Below are positions 1 through 4,859 of a stretch of 5,603 nt of DNA, in pieces; the first letter of the stretch is position 1; every line of letters starts with the position of its first letter. The stretch lies in NCBI GenBank assembly GCA_947453585.1, contig CANGHQ010000143.1, forward strand, positions 1 to 5,603, written 5' to 3'. The notes under the pieces were generated by a model. It made no database searches. It worked only from the letters and a program-made list of their open reading frames with translations, and was not told the origin of the DNA. The DNA comes from Burkholderiales bacterium. GTDB taxonomy: Bacteria; Pseudomonadota; Gammaproteobacteria; Burkholderiales; Burkholderiaceae_C. A program made the translations under genes and the position numbers.

Positions 1-64
1 AAAGGTCTATTTCGAGATCAGCGACTACGCCACCAACTACGTGTTCTTCGAGAATCCGCGTTAA
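1..64 (+). CDS. C-terminal end of an unidentified protein (5' truncated by window edge)
   Basis: The second plus-strand frame is open from the window edge to a TAA at 62-64 and gives 20 residues ending ...NYVFFENPR. The codons are G/C-rich at the third position, as in the neighbouring genes (GTC, TTC, GAG, ATC, AGC, GAC, TAC, GCC, ACC), which supports real coding despite the short length. The tail is rich in aromatic residues (Y, F). I do not recognise the family and give no function. The gene runs convergently toward the minus-strand operon, and its stop lies only 19 bp from the stop of the last chromate-transporter gene. Confidence 0.6.
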   Translation, partial: KVYFEISDYATNYVFFENPR

Positions 65-83
65 GTCGCGGTCCGCAAGGGCA

Positions 84-677
84 TCAAACCCAGCCCATCA
101 CCCCGGCCAAGGCGCCCGCGCCCAATATCCACAAAAGGTGAATGCGGTTGTGCCACACCAGCAGCGCGCTGGCCACCGTGAGCACATAGGCGCCAGGGTT
201 GACGCCCCAACTGCCATGCGAGCCCGCCAAAATCCAGCCGGTGGCCACCAGCAAGGCCACAACGATGGGCGCCATGGCCAGCTTGAAGGCGCGCACTGTG
301 GGCCGCTCGCGGTTGCGCTGGCCCCAGCGGGCGGCAAAAAAAGTCAGGGTAGCGCTGGGCAGCACGATGCCCATCATGGTGGCAAACACGCAGGCGCTTG
401 CCAGCGTCCAGGCAACCGCGCCTGCAGCCGTGCCGCCCGCCGCGTTCATGCCCACGGTCCAGCCCAAAATCGCAACAAACAAGACATTGGGGCCCGGTGC
501 AGCCTGCGCCAGCGCAATGGCGTTGCTGAACTGGCCTTCGCTGAGCCAGGCCTGTTCGCTGACCAAAAACCGGTGCATCTCGGGCACGGTGGTAATGGCC
601 CCACCTACCGACATGAGCGAGAGGGACACAAAGTGCAGAAACAGCGTGGAGAGTTCGTGCCATCCCCAGGGGTTCAT
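84..677 (-). CDS. chrA: Chromate transporter family protein, second subunit of a split ChrA pair (197 aa)
   Basis: This is a short (single-domain) CHR-family integral membrane protein, 197 aa, thought to work with its partner encoded just upstream as a two-subunit transporter for chromate or a related oxyanion. Visible family marks are a Gly-Gly in the first helix (residues 25-26), a Trp-Leu at 44-45 before an amphipathic stretch, and the hallmark PGPN at 61-64 followed by a long hydrophobic helix and more helices to the C-terminus (LLWILGAGALAGVMGW). The frame is open further upstream, but the chosen ATG (677-675) overlaps the TGA of the previous gene as ATGA. It is also preceded by AAGGGAG seven bases upstream, whereas a longer start would add a non-CHR, charged extension. 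Family known: CHR proteins (TC 2.A.51) export chromate in some species. Export by this one is inferred, and other substrates are possible. It is the last gene of the operon. Confidence 0.88.
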   Translation of the reverse strand: MNPWGWHELSTLFLHFVSLSLMSVGGAITTVPEMHRFLVSEQAWLSEGQFSNAIALAQAAPGPNVLFVAILGWTVGMNAAGGTAAGAVAWTLASACVFATMMGIVLPSATLTFFAARWGQRNRERPTVRAFKLAMAPIVVALLVATGWILAGSHGSWGVNPGAYVLTVASALLVWHNRIHLLWILGAGALAGVMGWV

Positions 678-1261
678 GGGCGCGCTCCCTTGTGTTGCGC
701 GAGCAGACAGTGATAAGCCCAAGCCATGGCCGGCGCGCCAAGCCCCAGCAATACCCACACCAGCGGAATGCGCAGCACGCCAATCGCGATAAAAGTAAGA
801 ATCGCCAGTGCGGCACAGACTGGCGTGCCCATGGCGTTGGTGCGTAGCGCGGCCATGAGCTTGAGGCCGGTGCCCGCAATCAGGCCGGCCGACACGGCGC
901 CCATGCCGCGCAGGGCGCCTTGCACCACAGGCAGGTCGGTTACGCCAGACAAGCTAATCGTGAGCACCATCACCACCCCGAGCGGCAGCGCCAGCATGCC
1001 CGCGAGCGCCGCCAGCGCGCCGCGCCAGCCAAAGTAGCGGTCGCCCACGATGAGCGACAGATTGACCACATTGGCGCCCGGCATGATTTGCGCCACCGCC
1101 CAGTCCTCGACGAACTCTTCGAGCGTGAGCCATTGCCTTTTGTCAACCAGTTCGCGCTGCACCACCGCCAGCACGCCGCCAAAACCCTGCAAGGCCAGCC
1201 ACGAAAACGCCCAAAACAGCGCGCGGACCGACGCCGGGCGCTGTGGGCTTGTCTTGGTCAT
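674..1261 (-). CDS. chrA: Chromate transporter family protein, first subunit of a split ChrA pair (195 aa)
   Basis: This is a short CHR-family membrane protein of 195 aa. After a short polar N-terminus (residues 1-12) come a helix with the family FGG at 27-29, a Val-Asp-Lys-Arg-Gln-Trp-Leu segment (39-45) matching the conserved cytoplasmic loop, and PGAN at 61-64, where most family members have PGP. Further helices follow at about 80-105, 115-138, 147-160 and 164-185. The PGxN motif falls at exactly the same residue number in its downstream partner, consistent with an old duplication of one domain into a heterodimeric pair. Pairs of short CHR genes like this are known in other bacteria, and both subunits are generally needed. 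The ATG overlaps the stop of the lipase-like gene as ATGA. No Shine-Dalgarno is visible, so translation probably depends on coupling. Chromate as substrate is inferred from family only. Fit to the family is strong. Confidence 0.88.
   Translation of the reverse strand: MTKTSPQRPASVRALFWAFSWLALQGFGGVLAVVQRELVDKRQWLTLEEFVEDWAVAQIMPGANVVNLSLIVGDRYFGWRGALAALAGMLALPLGVVMVLTISLSGVTDLPVVQGALRGMGAVSAGLIAGTGLKLMAALRTNAMGTPVCAALAILTFIAIGVLRIPLVWVLLGLGAPAMAWAYHCLLAQHKGARP
685..691 (-). promoter_or_regulatory. Ribosome binding site of the second chromate-transporter gene
   Basis: The minus strand reads AAGGGAG followed by seven bases and then ATG at 677. This good Shine-Dalgarno match lies inside the 3' end of the upstream ChrA gene. 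It decides the start at 677 over the longer open frame to 758. Confidence 0.7.
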
Positions 1262-2163
1262 GGTTGGGCGCTGGCCAGTTGTTCGGCCACCCAGTCCATC
1301 ACGTGGGCGTCGCTGCAGAGTTGCACGTGGCCCAGGCCGTCAAACACCTGGGGCACCACGCCGGGCAGCACTTGTTCACGCTGCGGAAAGACGATAGCGT
1401 CTTGCGGCGTGATGGCGATGCGAAACAGTGTGCGTGTGGCGTCGCTTTCGCCCGCCGCCAGAGCGGCCAGCCAGGCGCTTTGCCAGACCATTTGTTTGCC
1501 ATTGGGCGCCCGGGCGTGGGGCGAGACCCGGGTGCCTTGGTGGGGCGTGCCCAGGGTGACAGCCAGCGCTGCGCGCTCAGTGCCGTGGGCTCGCATCCAA
1601 GCGCGAATGGCCAGGCCACCCATGCTGTGGCCCACCAGCGCCACCTGTCTGCCACCGGTGTGCTGGCACAGGCTTTGCACCGCGTGCTCTATGGCGGCGG
1701 CATAGTCGTCAATGGAGGCGAACACCGGCTCCAGGTCCACGGCAAATACCGCATGCCCTTGGGCGCGCAAGTGGGGCGCCAGATCGTCCCAGACCCGGTG
1801 GTTGCACACAAAGCCGTGCACCAGTACCACGCCGATACGCGTCTGCGGACCTGTGGCCGGCTGCAACTGCGGCGTACGCCAGGCCCAGGGCAGGCGGGTC
1901 ACAAAAAAGCGATAGACCCAAAATGATTCGCCCAGGCTGGCGCGCACAACGCTGGCCCAGGGCGACTGGCCTTGGCAGGCGTGCACCGTGCTTTTGAGCA
2001 TCCACACCGCCACCAGCAACATAGGCACCAGCACAAACATCACCAGCCCCGCCCACCAGGGCCAGTCGGCCAGCCAGGCCATGAGCCAGGCGGCTGCCAC
2101 GGAGATCAGTGCCAGAAAACCCGCCTGAAAAAGCAGAATCTTGCGCAGCATGCGGGCGAGCAT
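1258..2163 (-). CDS. Membrane-anchored alpha/beta hydrolase, lipase/esterase-like (301 aa)
   Basis: A serine hydrolase of the alpha/beta fold, predicted to cleave an ester, possibly acyl lipid. Two hydrophobic helices at residues 9-32 and 35-56 anchor it in the inner membrane. The catalytic domain begins near residue 108. Visible elements are a buried strand ending in the oxyanion HGF (116-118), the nucleophile elbow GHSMGG with Ser180, a lipase-type TLGTPHQGT (203-211), a likely acid Asp255 in ITPQDAIVFP, and a likely base His279 in LGHVQL. The triad is therefore complete. The sequence resembles class-2 triacylglycerol lipase/PGAP1-like proteins; the true substrate is unknown. The frame is open to 2349, but ATG 2163 is chosen. 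It lies 8 bp after the stop of the DUF1254 gene, with AGGGATAGG just before it, and a longer start would add an Arg-rich non-family tail overlapping that gene by about 180 bp. A second ATG at 2151 lacks a ribosome site. The stop overlaps the next start (ATGA). Confidence 0.87.
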   Translation of the reverse strand: MLARMLRKILLFQAGFLALISVAAAWLMAWLADWPWWAGLVMFVLVPMLLVAVWMLKSTVHACQGQSPWASVVRASLGESFWVYRFFVTRLPWAWRTPQLQPATGPQTRIGVVLVHGFVCNHRVWDDLAPHLRAQGHAVFAVDLEPVFASIDDYAAAIEHAVQSLCQHTGGRQVALVGHSMGGLAIRAWMRAHGTERAALAVTLGTPHQGTRVSPHARAPNGKQMVWQSAWLAALAAGESDATRTLFRIAITPQDAIVFPQREQVLPGVVPQVFDGLGHVQLCSDAHVMDWVAEQLASAQP

Positions 2164-2171
2164 GGCGCGGC

Positions 2172-2735
2172 CTATCCCTGGGTGCACTGCAGCGTGCGCC
2201 GCGCGGGCTCCACCACGGCTTTCTCTGCTTGGTAGTCGGTGGTCAGCACCCGCATGAGCAAAAAGCCGGTGCTGCTGGGGCTTACCACCACTTCGGCGCC
2301 AGCCGGAGGCGGCTTTTGCTGTGGGTCGCCGCCGGGCGCCACCAGCCACAAGTCCACGGGACGGCCCTGGGCCTGGCGGTCGTTGCGCACAAAGAAGTTG
2401 TCGCTGTTTGCGGCATACAGCGCCACCGACCAGTAATTGGTCAGCGCCGGGGCGGCACGCACGCGCACGGGCCCTTCGCGCAAGTCATAGGCGCAGACCG
2501 AATACAGCATGTCCGGGCTGGGCATCACCACCGAGCGGGACTTGGCTGTCACCGCCTCAGGAAACGCGGCCTGGTTGTGCATGTTCATTTTTTGCGCCGC
2601 CGGGCCGTGCATCAGCACCTGCATGATGAGGCGCGGCGCGGCCCACACCGCCAGCAGGTGCGCCAGCAAGCCGGTCACGGCCAGGGTCAGCAGGCGGTAA
2701 AACCACAGGCGCTGGTGTTCGCTGAAGTTTTTCAT
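2172..2735 (-). CDS. DUF1254-type membrane-anchored protein (187 aa)
   Basis: A short protein with one N-terminal membrane helix (about residues 12-33) followed by a compact domain resembling DUF1254 (PF06863). The matching parts are SPDMLYSVCAYDL at 73-85, then a GPVRV strand, YWSVALY at 101-107, DNFFVRND at 112-119 and a basic-acidic MRVLTTD at 161-167. Function of this family is unknown. The domain usually occurs fused in front of DUF1214 in one longer exported protein; here it stands alone, and the DUF1214 partner is the gene just upstream. The helix plus short basic tail suggests an N-in anchor with the domain in the periplasm (inference). The ATG overlaps the upstream stop as ATGA and has GGGGA six bases before it. 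The next gene, the lipase-like hydrolase, starts 8 bp after its TAG. The family call is from memory of motifs, not from a profile search. Confidence 0.8.
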   Translation of the reverse strand: MKNFSEHQRLWFYRLLTLAVTGLLAHLLAVWAAPRLIMQVLMHGPAAQKMNMHNQAAFPEAVTAKSRSVVMPSPDMLYSVCAYDLREGPVRVRAAPALTNYWSVALYAANSDNFFVRNDRQAQGRPVDLWLVAPGGDPQQKPPPAGAEVVVSPSSTGFLLMRVLTTDYQAEKAVVEPARRTLQCTQG

Positions 2736-3346
2736 GCGCAGTCCCCGATTTGTTGCACTGCGGGCGCCACCAGCGACTGGGGCGCCGCTTGCAGCGCGGG
2801 CGCTGGGTTGTACAGGCGCAGCGTCAGGATCAAAGCGTGATTGCCCGGCGTGGGCAGCCAGTACAGGCCCGGCTGTTCGGTGGGGCCGGTGCTCAGGGAA
2901 AAGGCCCCGGCGGCGTCGAGCTTGGCGGTGCTGCCGTTAAGGCTGTAGTGGCCGTTGGGCGCGTCAAACAAAAACAGGTCTTCGGCATAAGCGGTAACAC
3001 TCCACCAGAGCGCCTGCGGCGGCACGCCGGTGATGCGGTAGTTGCACTGCGCGCGCAGGGCGTGCCCGGCATCGTCGCGGGTGGCTACGAAATACATGGT
3101 CTCGTCGCGGCCCAGGGCCAAGAGCGCGTTAACTGCGATGGTGGCACGGGTATACATGCCTGCGTCTTGACTGCCTGCCTGCAGGTTGGTGCGCCAGGCG
3201 CCCACTTCGACTGAGGGATTGAGCCAGGGCGACTTTTTCAGCACCCACCAGGCGGAGCCCAGGCCGACCGCGACCGCACTCAGGTAAAGCAGTGCGCCGA
3301 TTGCGATGCGCTTGGCGCGCGCGCTCCAATGTGTTTTTGCGCTCAT
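2732..3346 (-). CDS. DUF1214-type membrane-anchored protein (204 aa)
   Basis: One N-terminal helix (about residues 13-35, after a basic stretch that includes R10, K12 and R13) anchors a domain with the look of DUF1214 (PF06742). The domain shows a YTRATIAVNALLALG helix at 65-79, MYF at 84-86 with Asp-Asp-Ala-Gly at 91-94, VPPQALWWSVTAY at 108-120, and a terminal WLPTP...LTLRLYNPAP pattern at 163-183. Function is unknown for the family. It is the upstream partner of the DUF1254 gene, so the two domains occur here as separate proteins and in the reverse order of the usual fused protein. The frame is open to 3487, but the ATG at 3346 overlaps the stop of the preceding gene as ATGA. It also puts a basic stretch and helix at the N-terminus as expected, while the extra 47 residues look like non-coding frame. 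No clear Shine-Dalgarno is present, so translation probably depends on coupling. Confidence 0.82.
   Translation of the reverse strand: MSAKTHWSARAKRIAIGALLYLSAVAVGLGSAWWVLKKSPWLNPSVEVGAWRTNLQAGSQDAGMYTRATIAVNALLALGRDETMYFVATRDDAGHALRAQCNYRITGVPPQALWWSVTAYAEDLFLFDAPNGHYSLNGSTAKLDAAGAFSLSTGPTEQPGLYWLPTPGNHALILTLRLYNPAPALQAAPQSLVAPAVQQIGDCA
2742..2746 (-). promoter_or_regulatory. Ribosome binding site of the DUF1254 gene
   Basis: The minus strand reads GGGGA, six bases before the ATG at 2735, inside the last codons of the DUF1214 gene. It supports independent initiation in addition to coupling through the ATGA overlap. Confidence 0.5.
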
Positions 3347-3627
3347 ACAGGCGTTTGGTCTGCGGCGGCTTGGCGGGCCGCTTTGGCCAGCGGCATCCAG
3401 TGCAGCAAGCCAAACAGCAGCGCCAGCAGCACGCTCACCCAAAGGGGGCCGGCGTAGCTTTTGATGGCTTTGAAGGCCAGCAGGCATTCGAGCAAGTGCA
3501 CCGCCAGCAAGGCCAGCGCCAGTTTTTGCACCACCGGGGTGGCGCCCATGGGCAGTACGACAAAAAGACTGGCCAGCGCCACGAGGTAAGTGAGGCTGAG
3601 AAGGGCTTTGGACAGGGTGTTGATCAT
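3343..3627 (-). CDS. Small three-helix membrane protein, DUF1145-like (94 aa)
   Basis: A 94-residue hydrophobic protein with three likely membrane helices at about 6-26, 34-53 and 59-79, and a short polar C-terminus. The central AVHLLECLLAF (42-52) and the later LFGLLHWMPL (71-80) resemble small DUF1145/YhhL-type membrane proteins, where a His-Leu-Leu-Glu in the second helix is typical. This match is from memory and only moderate. A TMEM254-like family is an alternative. No function is known. The ATG at 3627 has a weak AAAGAG five bases... upstream on the minus strand, and the gene starts 37 bp after the MBL hydrolase stop. It is the first of six tightly packed genes; its TGA overlaps the DUF1214 start as ATGA. 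Confidence 0.78.
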   Translation of the reverse strand: MINTLSKALLSLTYLVALASLFVVLPMGATPVVQKLALALLAVHLLECLLAFKAIKSYAGPLWVSVLLALLFGLLHWMPLAKAARQAAADQTPV

Positions 3628-3664
3628 GGGCTCTTTAGGGTTGGACGGTTAGGGCGCAGCGCGC

Positions 3665-4753
3665 TTACATCAGGCGCTTTTTGTCGATCGCCGTCGAGTT
3701 GGCGGGCAGGGTAAACAGCATACCGTCTTCGCCCACGGTGATCGGGCCGCCAAAGAACTTGGCTGCGTCTCCGACAAAGGCCGGGTAGGCAAATTTGACG
3801 GGCAGCGGCGGGACGATGTGGTTGAACACCAACTGCTTCACCTGGGCCGTGTTGGCCTGGGCTGCGGCCTGTTCTGGCGTGGTGTGGTAGTTGAGGATGT
3901 CTTGCATCACATGGGCCAGGTTGCCCATGTTTTTACCTGCAAACTCAGACTCCAGAATCTTGACCAGCGTGGGCTGCAATGCTTCGTGCACCAAAATGTC
4001 TGCGCCTTGGGCTGCAGCTACCAGCGAAGGCGTGGGGATCGTGTCACCGCTGATCACCACCGAGCGGCCCTTGTAGTCAAAACGGTAGCCCACGGCGGGT
4101 TCAATAGGCGCGTGGTTGACGCGAAAGGCGGTGATCTTCAGGCCTTGGTCGTCAAGCACCACGACCGTATCGCCCTGGCCAGCGGACGGCAGCGCAAAGG
4201 GCATGCCCTTGCCGCCACTGCCGCCTGAGGGCATGACTTTTTCGCTATGGTGTTTGACGCGGTAGCCGTAGTCCAGCATATAGGCCGCCCGAAAGCCGTC
4301 AACCACTTGCTCCACACCGGCGGGCCCGTAGATAGGCAGCGGCGCAGTGGCAGTGGCCATGCCCCAGTGCTGCAGCATGAAGGGGCCCAGGCCGTCAATG
4401 TGGTCGGAATGGAAGTGGGTCAGCAGCAAAGCTTCCATCTTGCCCAGGGGCAAACCCATGTAGCCCATATTGCGTGCCGAGCCTTCGCCCGCGTCCACCA
4501 CAAACAGGCGATCGCCCGCGATGATGGCGGTGCACGGCCCGGCGCGTGTGGGGTCAGGAAAGGGCGACCCGGTGCCGCACAGCGCCACGTGCAAACCGTC
4601 GGGCAGGGTGGGGATGATGTTGCGCCCCACATTGGCATGGGCCACGCGCTGCAGCAAGGCGGTGCCGACCTGCTTCTGGAAGACCCAGACCACTGCCGCT
4701 AACACCAGCGCCGAGCCCACCAACCACACCAGAACTTTTTTTAGCACGCGCAT
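3665..4753 (-). CDS. Membrane-anchored MBL-fold metallo-hydrolase, tRNase Z/AtsA-like (362 aa)
   Basis: A metallo-beta-lactamase-fold hydrolase of the tRNase Z/arylsulfatase-AtsA-like branch. Residues 5-24 form an uncleaved-looking anchor or signal helix after a basic start (MRVLKK), so the enzyme is probably periplasmic and unlikely to process tRNA. The fold begins at HVALCGTGSPFPDP (55-68). Candidate metal ligands are His113, His115, Asp117 and His118 in THFHSDH, His214 in RVNHAPI, Asp237 in SGDT and His312 in FNHIVPP. A HEAL at 256-259 and YHTTPEQAA at 289-297 match the helical signature of this branch. A Gly/Ser-rich loop with GGSGGKG (177-183) is an insertion. The substrate could be a sulfate, phosphate or carboxylic ester or a lactone and cannot be read from the sequence. 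The ATG at 4753 has GGGAG seven bases upstream. It is separated by 106 bp from the fad gene and by 37 bp from the next gene, so it may lead the operon. Confidence 0.9.
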   Translation of the reverse strand: MRVLKKVLVWLVGSALVLAAVVWVFQKQVGTALLQRVAHANVGRNIIPTLPDGLHVALCGTGSPFPDPTRAGPCTAIIAGDRLFVVDAGEGSARNMGYMGLPLGKMEALLLTHFHSDHIDGLGPFMLQHWGMATATAPLPIYGPAGVEQVVDGFRAAYMLDYGYRVKHHSEKVMPSGGSGGKGMPFALPSAGQGDTVVVLDDQGLKITAFRVNHAPIEPAVGYRFDYKGRSVVISGDTIPTPSLVAAAQGADILVHEALQPTLVKILESEFAGKNMGNLAHVMQDILNYHTTPEQAAAQANTAQVKQLVFNHIVPPLPVKFAYPAFVGDAAKFFGGPITVGEDGMLFTLPANSTAIDKKRLM

Positions 4754-4760
4754 ACGCCAA

Positions 4761-4765
4761 CTCCC
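4761..4765 (-). promoter_or_regulatory. Ribosome binding site of the MBL hydrolase gene
   Basis: The minus strand reads GGGAG followed by TTGGCGT and then ATG at 4753, a standard seven-base spacing. It supports the chosen start of the MBL hydrolase. Confidence 0.7.
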
Positions 4766-4770
4766 GAAAT

Positions 4771-4783
4771 ATCAAAAATTGAT
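4771..4783. repeat. AT-rich inverted repeat ATCAA-AAA-TTGAT
   Basis: A five-base perfect inverted repeat with a three-base spacer lies 18 bases upstream of the MBL hydrolase start codon, in the most AT-rich part of the window. On the minus strand this stretch also contains TGATATTT, a weak -10-like sequence, but I find no -35 box at a proper distance. It could be part of a promoter or a regulator site, or chance. Confidence 0.3.
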
Positions 4784-4790
4784 TGTCGCA

Positions 4791-4802
4791 TACACATGTG
4801 TA
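4791..4802. promoter_or_regulatory. 12-bp perfect palindrome TACACATGTGTA, possible operator
   Basis: TACACATGTGTA equals its own reverse complement and lies 37 bp upstream of the MBL hydrolase start, in the only sizeable non-coding gap of the window. Perfect palindromes of this length between genes often bind dimeric repressors such as TetR-, MarR- or GntR-type proteins. No regulator gene is present in the window, so its role is inferred from position and symmetry alone. Confidence 0.35.
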
Positions 4803-4844
4803 CGGAGCCTTCGGGTTTCCCCTTGGGCGCCGCACTTTCCAAAG

Positions 4845-4859
4845 AGCGCAGGCCGCGCT
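4845..4859 (-). terminator. Weak hairpin directly after the fad stop codon
   Basis: Immediately after the TGA (4862-4860) the minus strand reads AGCGC, loop GGCCT, then GCGCT, followed by CTTT. The five-base GC-rich stem is short and the T run is only three bases, so it is at best a weak or attenuating terminator. If it works, it separates the beta-oxidation gene from the MBL hydrolase gene. Confidence 0.25.

Noticed and set aside
138..792. Two plus-strand open frames (138-713 and 199-792) antisense to the chromate-transporter genes
   Set aside because: Their composition is low in hydrophobic order and shows no motif, while the minus strand carries clear CHR signatures throughout.
61..879. 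Long minus-strand open frame of 272 aa overlapping both chromate-transporter genes
   Set aside because: It is out of frame with the CHR proteins and rich in Arg, Gly, His and Cys with no domain pattern, the usual shadow of a high-GC coding strand.
1258..2349. Longer start for the lipase-like gene at 2349
   Set aside because: The extra 62 residues are Arg/Gly/Ala-rich and read through the DUF1254 gene in another frame. The start at 2163 fits spacing, ribosome site and the helix at the N-terminus.
2732..3487. Longer start for the DUF1214 gene at 3487
   Set aside because: It would overlap the small membrane protein gene by about 145 bp, and the added sequence has no family likeness. The ATGA-coupled start at 3346 is better.
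3628..3664. 37-bp gap between the MBL hydrolase and small membrane protein genes as an internal promoter or terminator
   Set aside because: There is no -10/-35 pair and no stem followed by a T run, only two CCCTAA copies too short to interpret.
4813..4822. Possible GGG-GAAA-CCC mini-hairpin and CTTTCCAAAG inverted repeat (4835-4844) in the gap as riboswitch-like structure
   Set aside because: Stems of three to four bases are expected by chance and do not combine into a larger fold that I can see.
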